NCBI RefSeq assembly: GCF_015163075.1
Contig: NZ_JADDXU010000015.1
Span: 124,001-188,000 of the forward strand
DNA: 64,000 bases
Source of the DNA: Streptomyces justiciae
Lineage (GTDB): Bacteria; Actinomycetota; Actinomycetes; Streptomycetales; Streptomycetaceae
Reading direction: 5' to 3'
The position numbers were made by a program, and so were the translations under genes. The number at the start of each line of letters is the position of its first letter. The first letter of the stretch is position 1. This document shows, one piece after another, positions 27,612 to 36,804 of the stretch. The notes beneath the pieces are model-generated. The model did not search any database and had not been told where the DNA came from. It saw only the letters and a program-made list of their open reading frames with translations.

Positions 27612-29092
27612 GATGCGATGAAAGGGGCGGGGCCTCCCGCTCCTGCCGGGTGCGCAGGACGCTCGGTTCAGCAGAAGACCAAACTCGGGGAGGCCCTCGA
27701 TGAATTCACCGTACGGCGGTGTGCAGTGGGTGGGAATGGACCTGCACCGGCGCCGCTCGGTGCTGGTGCGTCTGGCATCGGACGGACAGCGGCTCGGCAA
27801 GATGGTCCGCTTCAACAACGACCCGGCCCGGCTCAAGCGGGAAATCGCCAAGGCCGGTCCGGCACCGAAGGTGGTGCTGGAGGCAACTCTGGGCTGGTAC
27901 TGGGCCGCTGATGCGCTCAGCGAGGCCGGGGCGGAGGTGCACCTGGCCCATCCGCTGGGAGTGAAGGCGTTCGCGTACCGCCGGGTCAAGAACGATGAGC
28001 GGGACGCGGCTGATCTCGCTGACCTGCTCCGGTTGGGGCGGCTGCCGGAGTCCTGGCTGGCACCGCGCGAAACTCGTGAGCTGCGGGAGCTGGTGCGCGG
28101 TCGGCACAAGCTGGTGAATCTGCGCACCAACTGCCGCAACCAGGCTCACGGCGTGGTAGCCAAGCTGGGAGTCACCGTGCCGATGAGTGACCTGTTCGGC
28201 GCCAGGGGCAACGTGTTCCTCGACGAGCTGCCGCTGCCCGCTGGCTACGCAGCCCGGCTGCGGGCATTGCGGGAGGTGATGGGCGCTCTCGACCGACAAC
28301 TGGCGCTGCTCGACCAGGAAATATCGACCCGCCTCGCTGACGACGTGGGCTACCGCGCGATCCAGAAGATCGGCGGAATCGGGCCGGTGCTGGCCGCGGT
28401 GTTCGTCACCGAGATCGGCGACGTGACCCGCTTCCCCGCCCCGAAGTACCTGTGTTCATGGGCCGGGCTCACTCCGCGCCACCGCGAGTCCGACCTGAAG
28501 GTCACCCGCGGCCGGCTGACCAAGCAGGGCTCCAAACTGGTGCGCTGGGCGGCCGTCGAAGCCATCCAACACGCCCCCGAGAACACCCCGATGCGCGCCC
28601 ACAGGGACCGCATCGAGGCGCGCCGCGGCAGTCAGGCACGCAACCTCGCCAAGGCCGCCGCGGCCCGCAAGCTGCTCACCCTGGTCTACTACGGCCTGCG
28701 TGACGGCGAAGTCCGCTGCCTGGCCCGCGCGGACGAGGCGTGAACAGCGTCCGGACCGCGACCGACGCGAGATCGCCGCTAGTTCTGGCCTCCGCACTGC
28801 GGCAAGGCCGTTTCTCTGATTGATCCCGTCGGTCGTGTGCCGAACGACACCATGCCGCACCGAGCATCACCAACACGGGCGTGGCGAAGGGATGAACGGC
28901 AGCCGGAGCGCCGCCAATTCAGCATCACACCTGGTGAAGAGCACACCCCACAACACCCGCCTGGCGGGGCCACAGCACACCACCCAGGACCGGGGACACC
29001 CCCGCTCCACGATTCAGCACGGCCTCGCGCCAGATCCATCCGAGAAAACCCGGATACGCACGGCACTGGACCGGCCCCGCCCTTTCAGGGAT
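27612..29092 (+). mobile_element. IS110-family insertion sequence (boundaries approximate)
   Basis: The element carries one intact transposase gene. Near its left edge GATGAAAGGGGCGGGGCC (about 27615) and near its right edge the inverted CTGAAAGGGCGGGGCC (about 29078-29092, read on the minus strand) are matching subterminal sequences, with one base missing. IS110 elements lack true terminal inverted repeats, so these only suggest the ends. The implied size of about 1.48 kb is normal for the family. Confidence 0.6.
27700..28743 (+). CDS. IS110-family transposase (DEDD recombinase)
   Basis: A 347-residue protein that looks complete. The N-terminal RuvC-like DEDD domain contains VGMDLHRRRSVLV (first Asp), VVLEATLGWYW (Glu) and KNDERDAADLADLL (Asp-Asp pair). 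The C-terminal Tnp_20 domain has the family motif IQKIGGIGPVLAAVFVTEIG and FPAPKYLCSWAGLTPRHRES with its catalytic serine. No frameshift is visible, so the element may still be active. About 350 bp after the gene are probably part of the same element; the family is known to encode a structured guide RNA in such flanks. Confidence 0.93.
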   Translation: MNSPYGGVQWVGMDLHRRRSVLVRLASDGQRLGKMVRFNNDPARLKREIAKAGPAPKVVLEATLGWYWAADALSEAGAEVHLAHPLGVKAFAYRRVKNDERDAADLADLLRLGRLPESWLAPRETRELRELVRGRHKLVNLRTNCRNQAHGVVAKLGVTVPMSDLFGARGNVFLDELPLPAGYAARLRALREVMGALDRQLALLDQEISTRLADDVGYRAIQKIGGIGPVLAAVFVTEIGDVTRFPAPKYLCSWAGLTPRHRESDLKVTRGRLTKQGSKLVRWAAVEAIQHAPENTPMRAHRDRIEARRGSQARNLAKAAAARKLLTLVYYGLRDGEVRCLARADEA

Positions 29093-29220
29093 GAACCAGC
29101 GTGTCGGGCCCTGCTGGGTCACGTAGATGCCAGTAGTGGACCCAGGTGCCGCACCGCACAGGCGGTACGGAGTGCAAGTGGCGTCCTGATCGGGAGGTTT
29201 GGATCAGGGGATGGCGTTGC
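28744..29220. other. Non-coding right flank of IS110 and following spacer
   Basis: No protein is recognisable. Up to about 29092 the stretch is probably the non-coding end of the IS110 element, where a bridge-type guide RNA would be expected. Beyond it, GGTGCCGCACCGCACAGGCG at 29137 could be the other half of the broken CoiA-like gene, but this is unproven. Confidence 0.4.
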
Positions 29221-30164
29221 TCACGAGCCGTGGTGCGTGGTGAGCAGTCGCGCCTGGGCCGCGGTGCGTTCTCTCTGCCGCCAGGTTCCGGGTGGTTCTC
29301 CGTGGTGGCGGCGGAAGGCTGCGGCGAAGGCGAAGGGCGAGCCGTAGCCGACGGCGTCGGCGATCTGGGGCAGGGTGAGGTCGTCGGCGCGGAGGTGGTC
29401 GCGGACGATGGTCATGCGCCATTCGGTCAGGTGCTGCATGGGGGCCTGACCGAGTGCCTCCCGGAACACCCGGGCGAAGGCGGCCCGGGACAGGCCGCTG
29501 ATCTCTGCGAGTTCGGGGACCGTCCACGGGTCGGCCGCGTTGTCGTGCATGGCTTGCAGCGTGGGGCCAAGCTGTGGGGCCGCGGCGGCCCGGCACCAGC
29601 GCGGTGCGGTCGTACTGCGGCGGAAGTCGCTGCGGATGGCCAGGACTAGGAGCAGGTCCAGAAGGCGGTCCAGGACGATCTGCTGGGCGAGTTCGTTGCG
29701 GATCAGTTCGCGGGACAGCAAGGTGATCACGTCCCGCAGGGGGTCGTCGTCTGCCGCTGAGAGGGTCATGACCCGGGGCAGTGCGTCCAGGAGCCCGCTG
29801 CCGACGTCGCCGGAGAACTGGTAGGCGCCGCACAGGAACACGGTGGCCTGTGGGTTGTCTCCGGGGCGCGTCTGGGCGTGGCGTGCGCGGAATTCCTCCG
29901 GCAACAGGCAGGCGGCGCCCGGTTCATGTCCGATGTAGTGGTCCGGTCCACCGCGTACCAGGGTGACGCTTCCCGGGATGAGCTGAGCTCCACGGTGCTG
30001 TCGGGGGTGTTCAACCACAGGTAGCCGCGGCCGCGGACCACCGTGTGCACCGACAGCTGTATCGAACCGCCCAACCGCACTCCCCACGGTGGTTCGGCGA
30101 CCGTCCGCGCGAACACCGCGCCGGTGGCGCGTGCCCGTACCAGGTGGTCAGTCAGCAGGTCCAT
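29221..30164 (-). pseudogene. AraC-type regulator with N-terminal cupin, broken by a frameshift
   Basis: The first frame gives MDLLTDHLVRARATGAVFAR to TPDSTVEL, and the second frame picks up exactly at LIPGSVTLVRGGPDHYIGHE and continues to a complete AraC domain (WTVPELAEISGLSRAAFARV, LTLPQIADAVGYGSPFAFAA). Together they make one standard cupin-AraC regulator of about 310 residues. A 1- or 2-nt indel at about 29980-29990 separates them. This may be a true pseudogene or a sequencing error. Its usual divergent oxidoreductase target is absent. Confidence 0.75.
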
Positions 30165-30329
30165 GAGATCAGCTTGACCAGCACGAACATCCAGGGTCGA
30201 GGCGTGAGAGCTTTACATAAAAGAGCGAGCGAATCACGCATGGATTTCGACGCACAGGGGTGGCCGCCAGACCCCCCGGTCGTAACCAGTCAGCGCACCG
30301 GCGCCGAGGCCGCCATCAACCAGGCGATC

Positions 30330-30600
30330 CGGCTTCCTCACCCAGGCGCTCAATGGGGCTGGTCAACCATCAGGTCCGGGTGCATCGACTCCCATGTGCC
30401 GTCCGGCGACCAGTGCCGGTGGGCGTTCGTAGACGGTCTTCCAGCGGCCGAAACATGCGAGCAGGTCCGCCGCGGTATGCCGGTCCGGACCCGGAACACG
30501 ATCCCGTTGATCACCGACCGATGGTCGTTCCACCGGCCGCCGCGCTGCCCGAGCGGAGGCAGATGCGGCTCCAGCCGCACCCCCTCCGCGTTCGCCAGAG
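30330..30600 (-). pseudogene. N-terminal remnant of an IS5-family transposase
   Basis: The minus strand reads RLEPHLPPLGQRGGRWNDHR and SVINGIVFRVRTGIP, then after a frameshift FGRWKTVYERPPAL, then HRHWSPDGTWE. This is the DUF4096-type N-terminus of IS5 transposases; the DDE core is absent. The rest of 30165-30668 holds nothing recognisable. Confidence 0.65.
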
Positions 30601-30668
30601 CGCCCGGCTCGGCACCAAGGCCGACGAGCCGACAACCCGACAGTCGCATGATCCGCCGAAATGGCGGC

Positions 30669-32162
30669 CTAGCGGTTGAAGCCGTTGCCGAGGTGGCTGG
30701 CCGTGGTGCCCAGGCCCAGTGCCGACGGGCCGAAGGCGGCTGAACCAGTGCCGGCCGGCAGGGGCGAGGCGCCCTTGAGGACCCAGACCCCGCCCGCCGG
30801 GCTGTTCTCACCCGGGGCCCCGATCCAAACCTCGGCGCGGCCGTCACCGGTCGTGTCCGCCAGATGCACCGCGGTTCCGAACGCGTCGGACCGCTCCGCG
30901 GTACCGGGCACCGATGTGCTGTTCTGCGTGAACGCCCTCGCACCGGAGGCGGTGATCCCGGATGGGCCGCCGTGCAGCAGGGTCACCGAGCCGGCGTTGG
31001 CCGCGGTGCCGACGTCCTCGCCCCGCGCGCCGACGGCGAGGTCGAGGCGGCCGTCGCCGTCGACATCGCCGACACTGACGGCACCGCCGAAGTCGTCGCC
31101 GTACTCGCCCGTCCCCGGGACGCCGACGGTGTCCTGGTCGAAACGGATGCGCGGAACAGTGGTGTCGGGGCCCGAGGGGCCGCCGCGCACGATCTCGACG
31201 GCGCCACCCACGGCGTTGACATCCTCCGTGCCCTGCATGTCCTCGTCGCCGGGGCGCCCCAGCACGATGTCGGCGTGCCCGTCGCGGTCGAGATCGCCGA
31301 CCGCGAGGTCCCGCCCGCCGTCGATGGTCTGACCGGTGGCCGCATCGCGCAGCGTCCGCCCGGTTGTGAGGCCCTGCGCGGAGCCGGCGAACCAGTTGAC
31401 CAGGCGGGGGCCGTGGTAGGGCAGTTCGCCCTCGCCATGGGAGATGACGGCGACGACATCATCGAGACCGTCGCCATTGACGTCCCCCGCGGCCAGGACG
31501 GGCGGGTTCCACAACTCCTCCGGGTCGCCGCCCACGCGGGCGTCCATCGCAGCCGTGCGCGCCGGGCCAGTGGTGCGGCCGAAGGGGCCGTACGCGACAG
31601 TCGTGCCGGTGGCGAGGTCACGGTGGCCGTCGCCGTCGAAGTCCCCCGAGGCCAGAGCGACTCCCAGGCGCTCGAATCCGGTGCCCTTGATGACAGTGCC
31701 ACCGGTCAGACCGCCTTTTGCGCCCCATAGCACGGTCAGCGTGCCCGCCTGGTCGGAGGTGTCGCCGACTTTCTCGCCAGGGCTGCCGACGACGAGGTCG
31801 GTGAAGCCGTCGCCGTCGAGATCAGCGGCGGCCAGGGTGGAGCCGAAGACATCGTCGCTCTCCGCGGAACCCGGCACCCCGGGAGTGTTCTGGCTGTAGA
31901 CGCGGCGGGTCTGGTCCTTGAGGGCCTTCGTGCGGCTGCCGTACGTCACCGCGACGTACCCGGCGCGCTCCCGGCCGCCCACCGTGGCCAGGGACGCGGC
32001 TGCGGCGGTGTCGGCCACGCCATCGCCATTGAAGTCGGCCCCGGCTGTACCGGAGGCCTGCACAGCGGCGGCCGATCCAGCCAGCGCCGTGGGGGAGAGG
32101 GCAGCGGCCGCGGCCAGGACCACCCAGGCGGCCGTCGAAGAACGAAGGGTGCGGGTGCGCAC
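30669..32162 (-). CDS. Secreted FG-GAP/integrin-alpha-like beta-propeller protein
   Basis: A 497-residue exported protein, GTG start with AGGAGG at 6 nt. The signal peptide ends near residue 33 (AGSAAA). Seven FG-GAP blades are visible, each with a calcium-loop such as DFNGDGVAD, DLDGDGFTDLVVG, DFDGDGHRDLATG, DVNGDGLDDVV, DLDRDGHADIVLG, DVDGDGRLDLAVG and DTTGDGRAEVWIG. Together they predict a seven-bladed propeller on the cell surface or in the medium. Such proteins are abundant in Streptomyces; ligand unknown. Confidence 0.92.
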   Translation of the reverse strand: MRTRTLRSSTAAWVVLAAAAALSPTALAGSAAAVQASGTAGADFNGDGVADTAAAASLATVGGRERAGYVAVTYGSRTKALKDQTRRVYSQNTPGVPGSAESDDVFGSTLAAADLDGDGFTDLVVGSPGEKVGDTSDQAGTLTVLWGAKGGLTGGTVIKGTGFERLGVALASGDFDGDGHRDLATGTTVAYGPFGRTTGPARTAAMDARVGGDPEELWNPPVLAAGDVNGDGLDDVVAVISHGEGELPYHGPRLVNWFAGSAQGLTTGRTLRDAATGQTIDGGRDLAVGDLDRDGHADIVLGRPGDEDMQGTEDVNAVGGAVEIVRGGPSGPDTTVPRIRFDQDTVGVPGTGEYGDDFGGAVSVGDVDGDGRLDLAVGARGEDVGTAANAGSVTLLHGGPSGITASGARAFTQNSTSVPGTAERSDAFGTAVHLADTTGDGRAEVWIGAPGENSPAGGVWVLKGASPLPAGTGSAAFGPSALGLGTTASHLGNGFNR

Positions 32163-32449
32163 AGAACCTCCTGCTCACAAATGCAGTGACGCGACGGACC
32201 CCTGTATCGGTCCGCGCACCAGCTCAAGACCCCGCAGATCACCGGATGGTTGTACAAGATCCACCGGCAGTTCACTCGGGCGGGCACAGGGCGATGTGCA
32301 CCTCCCCCTCACCTGTGCGCGCTGCCCTTCCCGACCGCCTTCTCCATCGCCACGGCCAGCTTGTCCACCGTGGTTGGGTCCGACTTCCGGCCTCGCGCAA
32401 AAGGAGAGTTGCTTGCCAGGCCGGATCTGGATGCGGTCGGGGTATCCGT

Positions 32450-32950
32450 TCAGCCGATGGTGAAGCGCTGGCTCTGGGCGTTTCGGTCGCAGTCGGCAGT
32501 GCGGTAGTAGCCGTTGTCCTGCTGGTAGAGGCAGCGGCCGGTGCCGACGCTTTGGAGCATGATGGCGCTTCGGGAGGCGGGCTGGACGGTGCGCCACTTC
32601 TGGTAGGAGCCGCCGTTGCAGCGCAGGGGGTAGACGTCGCCGCGGTCATTGCTGTCGAGGCAGCGGCCCCACGTGTAGTTCTTAAGAGTGGTGTTGGTGT
32701 TGAGGCGGCCGTTCCAATGCCACAGGATGCTGCCGCGTCCGCTGTTGCAGCGGTCGCCCTTGAGCTCGGTTTCGTCCATCTCGCGCAGGCAGTCACCGTA
32801 GCGGTAGTTCGCGAAGCGGCTGGTGGCGGTGGCAGCCGAGGCGGGTGTGGGGGTGAGGAGGGGGAGGGCGAGGCCGGCTGCGGCGATGAGGGCGGCGAAG
32901 GCTTTCCCGGTCGGGCGGCGCACTGGGGGTCTCCTTGCAGTGGTTTTCAC
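32450..32950 (-). CDS. Secreted ricin-type lectin-like protein
   Basis: About 166 residues from a GTG at 32950 (an ATG at 32980 is the alternative). A signal peptide ends near ALPLLTPTPASA. The mature part is one beta-trefoil-like domain with several cysteines (DCLRE, RCNSG, GRCLDSN, LRCNGG, GRCLYQ, DCDRN) and the ricin-type Q-x-W-like motifs YQKWRTV and SQRFTIG. It probably binds glycans outside the cell. It lies beside a propeller protein on the same strand but has its own upstream region. Confidence 0.75.
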   Translation of the reverse strand: MKTTARRPPVRRPTGKAFAALIAAAGLALPLLTPTPASAATATSRFANYRYGDCLREMDETELKGDRCNSGRGSILWHWNGRLNTNTTLKNYTWGRCLDSNDRGDVYPLRCNGGSYQKWRTVQPASRSAIMLQSVGTGRCLYQQDNGYYRTADCDRNAQSQRFTIG

Positions 32951-32980
32951 AGGTGCCTCAACAGGATCTCCGAACATCAC

Positions 32981-33960
32981 CGCCTAAGCCTGGAACAGGG
33001 GGCAAACACGCGGACGAGCCGCGCCGGTTTCCGTTTCGCGTTGCTGACGCTGTACGCGGCGGTGTCGCTCATGGGCGTGGAAACAGTGGGTGGTGGCGGT
33101 CATGTTCCGCTCCCACCGTTCGTCCTCGGACCGCCGGACCGACCTCACCACGCGGCCAGGTCTTCGCCCCGCACCACCAACTCGCAGGATCGGGCGGTGA
33201 CGACGACAGGTTTGATCACGTCTGGGGTGCTGGGGTGCTGGGGTGCTGGGGTACAAGGAGTGGTGATGCGCAAGCTGTACTCGGTGTGTTCGTGGCCTTG
33301 ACGGCGGTGCTCGCGGTGGCGCCGTTCGCCGGCGCCGGCCGGACCCAGACCGTCGCTTGCTGCGGCGGCGGGCCGGGCGCCCCGTAATGGGGAACGCGCC
33401 GTCAGCTCGATGTGACGCATCCCAAGACGTGTCATGGGGCCCGGGTTGTGCCTGCGCGCAGTCCGGGACCCGTTCGCCAGCCTGGTGGCTGAACAGGGGT
33501 GTCAGGCTCTGGATTCCATCCGACGTCCCAGAGTCAGTCCGGCGCGGTGGCGTGCTTCGAGTGCGTCGCGGACGTCGCTCTCGGCCCCGTCTCCTGAAAC
33601 ATCATTATGGGGAGCCCCCTGTCGCGTGGTTGGTCTCGCATGCTCGTGTCCAGCCGTCGAAGTGTCCCGCACGGGGATGCGCCGCTCTGGAACGGAACTC
33701 CACCCTCCAGGCGGGTACGGGGATATGAGGACACTGCACCGGCTGCGTACGGTGCGACAGCGCCAGGTGCGCTGGCAGGCTCCGACCCCGTTGGAGCAAC
33801 GGCGAACTTGAGTCCGGAGCAGAAGCAGCGTGTCAGCATCGAGTCAAGCGCGAGGCGGTGCGGCGGAACAGTGAATGCCCCCCTGGCAGCCGCCCGCACC
33901 CTGCACCCACCGCGTGCGCCGGATTCGGCCGGGCTGAACGAAACTCCCGCCAGAGTTTCT
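32981..33960. other. Nearly 1 kb without an intact gene; holds an 8-bp tandem repeat
   Basis: No complete gene is supported. After the tandem repeat at 33222, an ATGCGCAAGCTGTACTCGG start at 33267 opens only 11 codons, while another frame encodes AVLGVFVALTAVLAVAPFAG then RTQTVACCGGGPGAP, which looks like a small exported peptide put out of frame. The part from 33400 to 33960 shows nothing recognisable. Confidence 0.4.
33222..33252 (+). repeat. Tandem repeat of an 8-bp unit
   Basis: CTGGGGTG is repeated nearly four times without mismatches. Because the unit is not a multiple of three, gain or loss of a copy would change the reading frame of anything translated through it. Confidence 0.8.
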
Positions 33961-34883
33961 CTACTGTGGGATGTCGATCAGGATGCGGCCGCGGCCGCCG
34001 GCGTCGATGCGGTCGTGAGCCTGGGCGGTGAGTTCGCGGGCGGCCTGGCGTTTGGCCTCGGCGGGGAAGTCGTCGCTGCCGAGCAGGCGCAGGGTGACGT
34101 TGTTGAACAGCAGGGTCCAGAACGGGATCTCAGTGCGGTCGTTGCGGGTGGCGTAGGCGGCGATGACCGCGCCGTTCGCGGCGACGGTGTCGTCCAGTTC
34201 GGCGTTGTCGGACAGGGCGACCTCGATGATCCGGTCCACGCCGTCGGGTGCGTGGGAGCGGATCGCGGCGGCCGGGTCGCCCGAGTCGAGGGCGACGGCG
34301 TGGGAGACCACTGCGGGATCGATCCGGTCCAGTTCGGTGCCGCGTCGGACGGTGCCGATGACCGTGGCCCCGCCCCAGCGGGCGAGCTGGGCGGCCAGCG
34401 TGCCGACCCCACCGAGGACGCCGTTGACCAGCACCAGTTTGCCGTCGACGGGGCCGTCGGCGAAGACGGTGCGGTGCGCGGTGATGCCGGGGATGCCCAG
34501 GCTCGCGCCGAGGTCGTCGGGCAGGTGGTCGGGCAGCGGGACGGCGAGGTCACCGGGGACGACGGTGTACTGGGCGGCAGTACCGAGGGGGCGGTAGGAC
34601 TGGGCGCCGTACACCCACACGCGCTGCCCGACACGGAGCGCGTCGACGCCGTCGCCGACGGAGTCGACGATGCCGGCGGCGTCGCTGTGCGGGATGACCC
34701 GCGGATAGGATAGGGCATGGCCGAGCCGGTCCAGCCGCGACGCTTCTTGGTGTCGCCGGGGTTGGCGCCGGAGACGGTGATGCGGACCCGGACCTCACCG
34801 GGACCGGGGGTGGGGTCGGGCAGCTCACCGAGCTGGAGCACTTCGGCGGCCGGGCCCTGCTGGTCGTACCAGGACGCGAGCAT
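33961..34883 (-). pseudogene. Zinc-less MDR/quinone oxidoreductase broken by a 5-bp duplication
   Basis: The N-terminal frame (MLASWYDQQGPAAEVLQLGE ... GANPGDTKKRRGWTGSAMPYP) and the second frame (RVIPHSDAAGIVDSVGDGVD ... VDGKLVLVNGVLGGVGTLAA) form one medium-chain dehydrogenase with GroES-like and Rossmann domains. At about 34705-34714 the sequence GGATAGGATA contains a tandem copy of five bases; removing one copy restores MPYPRVIPHSD and gives a full 305-residue protein. It starts 2 nt after the PadR stop, so it belongs to the PadR operon. Confidence 0.85.
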
Positions 34884-34885
34884 GT

Positions 34886-35461
34886 TCAGTCCTTCCGGTC
34901 ACGGGTGTGGGCCTGAGGGTGGGGCTGTTCGTCCGCTGCTCGGCTGGCGTCGCCGTCCAGGGTCTCGTGGAGCCAGGTGCGCTCGGCGCGGCTGATGGCG
35001 CGGGCGGTGAGCAGCATGCCGCGCCGGTAGGGGTCGGTGACCTGCTCGGCGCGCAGCGGGGTGTCACCGTCGTAGAAGAAGCTGGCGGGGGCCTCCAGGA
35101 AGTCCAGGCGGCGTCGCAGTACGGCGTGCTGCTCGGCGGTGTCGGGCAGCAGGGAGAGGAACGCCAGGATCGTGAACCAGCGGGAGAAGTCGGTGATCTC
35201 GTGTTCGGCCGGGTCCCGTAGCCGCCGCAGCATGTCCTCGCGTCCTGCCGCGGTCAGCTTCAGCACGTACCGGCCGCCGCCCGCCTCGGGTGCGGGGCGC
35301 CGTTCGATCAGCCCGGCCTTCGTCAGCCGGTTGATCGCCGGGTAGAGGGTGCCGTCGCTGACCGGACGGCTGTAGCCGGTCAGGTGCGTGATGCGGCGGC
35401 GCAGCTCGTGCCCGGGGAGGGGGCCTGCGGCGAGGAAGCCGAGGATTGCGAGTTCAAGCAT
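34886..35461 (-). CDS. PadR family transcriptional regulator
   Basis: A 191-residue PadR protein. The N-terminal winged helix is clear (LELAILGFLAAGPLPGHELR, then GTLYPAINRLTKAGLIERR). The C-terminal helices fit the Vir_act_alpha dimerisation domain. The gene starts 14 bp downstream of a perfect 34-bp palindrome with paired ATGT/ACAT elements, the known PadR operator form, so autorepression is likely. The next gene in the operon is a broken quinone-oxidoreductase-type gene, probably the original detoxification target. Confidence 0.92.
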   Translation of the reverse strand: MLELAILGFLAAGPLPGHELRRRITHLTGYSRPVSDGTLYPAINRLTKAGLIERRPAPEAGGGRYVLKLTAAGREDMLRRLRDPAEHEITDFSRWFTILAFLSLLPDTAEQHAVLRRRLDFLEAPASFFYDGDTPLRAEQVTDPYRRGMLLTARAISRAERTWLHETLDGDASRAADEQPHPQAHTRDRKD

Positions 35462-35474
35462 GACCCCAGGATCT

Positions 35475-35508
35475 CACATCGAAACGATGTACACATCGTT
35501 TCGATGTG
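35475..35508. promoter_or_regulatory. PadR operator, perfect 34-bp palindrome
   Basis: Arms CACATCGAAACGATGT and ACATCGTTTCGATGTG are exact complements with a 2-bp centre. ATGT and ACAT elements match known PadR sites. It lies immediately upstream of the padR-type start codon. Confidence 0.85.
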
Positions 35509-35731
35509 ACGTTGGGATTGCCCCGCACCGCCTGCAAGGTCGGCCCGCACCCCCCGCGCCGTCACCGCCTCGGCGATGACCGCGCCGAGGGCTCACGCGA
35601 CCTGAAGGGGACGTACGGGCAGTGATGACGCCGACTTCGGTGGTCATCATCCCGATCGAGCCGGTGGTGCGGTTGATGTCCAGCGGCCGTCCGACGGTGG
35701 AGCAGCCGTGCAGATTCGGGCGCCGTGGACG
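35509..35731. other. Spacer between PadR operator and MBL pseudogene
   Basis: No gene recognised. Confidence 0.3.
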
Positions 35732-36568
35732 TCATGTCGGGCTACCGGGTGCAGGCTGGTGTGCGCCACCGGCAGGCTCGAACCCTGCGAGGATCTGTTC
35801 CAATGCCGCCTGGTCCGGCCCTACGAACGCGGATGCCCCGGCTGCCGAGCCGAGCGTGTCGATCATCGATGCGGTGAGTCCTCGCGCCGGCGGCAGATGC
35901 GTGGACAGGATGAGCTCGGGCTGCCTGTCCCGCAGTATCTGGAACGTGCTGAGGAACTTGTGGACGTCCACGTTGTGCACCCAGGGGCTGTCGACCGTGG
36001 CCCACAGCAGCTGTGCGGCCCTCAACTCCTGCGTGTCGACGGCCCGGACGTCATCGGCGTGTGCCAGTTCGGCGCTGGGCATCGGCCCGCCGAAGCAGTC
36101 GGAGCTGAAGCAGATCCCCGACCGGTCGTCGAAGAGGGCGATCGTGGCCGGGGTGTCGAACAGTGGCGGTCTGAACGCCGTCAGGGTGCGGTCGCCGATG
36201 TCCAGGCTCTGCCCCGGGTTGAGCAGATACAGGCGATCGAGCGGCAGTGGCCTTTCACAGGACATGATCCCGGCGGACAGGAACGTGGTCACGACGCGCG
36301 CCTGGGGCGCCGTGGCCAGCAGATCGAATAGGCCGCCCGTGTGATCACGATCCGGGTGCGTGAGTCAGATCCATCGCACATCGGCGGGATCCAGCACGGA
36401 ACCCAGTACCTCGAGGAAGTTCCTGTCGGGGAGCCCCAGCCCGGTGTCGATGACAACGGGCTGCGAGGCGTGCAGGACGAAGGCGTTCACCGGGAGATGC
36501 CCGATCCCCGGCGCCTCGAGGCTGTCATTGAGAACGCTGATGTCCGGGTGGACCTTGTGAACCGGCAT
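35732..36568 (-). pseudogene. Metallo-beta-lactamase-fold protein with one nonsense codon
   Basis: A single frame encodes about 278 residues interrupted only by a TGA at 36365-36367. The N-terminal part (MPVHKVHPDISVLN ... VVIDTGLGLPDRNFLEVLG) ends at ADVRWI, and reading resumes at LTHPDRDHTGGLFDLL, the H-x-D-x-D-H metal motif of the MBL fold. Relatives carry a tryptophan codon TGG at this place, so TGG to TGA is the likely change. The rest, including SDCFGG and STHLPPA metal ligands, is intact. The protein cannot be full length as written. Confidence 0.8.
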
Positions 36569-36685
36569 GCCGCATCTCCATGCCCCCAGGATGGTGATCG
36601 CGCCGCGGCCTACGGGACCATCATCTGCCGCGCTCCCAGGCCTCGCATCCCGGCCACGCGTTGGGCAGGCGCGAGTGGGCCACAG

Positions 36686-36711
36686 GGCGGTGCAGGCCTG
36701 CCTGCACCGCC
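36686..36711. promoter_or_regulatory. Perfect 12-bp inverted repeat
   Basis: Arms GGCGGTGCAGGC and GCCTGCACCGCC are separated by 2 bp. It lies 118 bp upstream of the metallo-beta-lactamase-fold pseudogene and downstream of a conjugation-gene remnant read in the same direction, so it could be an operator or a terminator. Confidence 0.5.
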
Positions 36712-36804
36712 TTCTGCGAGGACCTGCCCTGCGTCGTGGCCATGCGTCTGGCCTTCATCTCGACAATCCGCCGCGGAGGCTGCGCCACACACGTCAACGC
36801 CAGT

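Noticed and set aside
36365..36367. TGA as a selenocysteine codon in the metallo-beta-lactamase-fold gene
   Set aside because: The position corresponds to tryptophan in relatives, not cysteine, and no SECIS-like hairpin follows.
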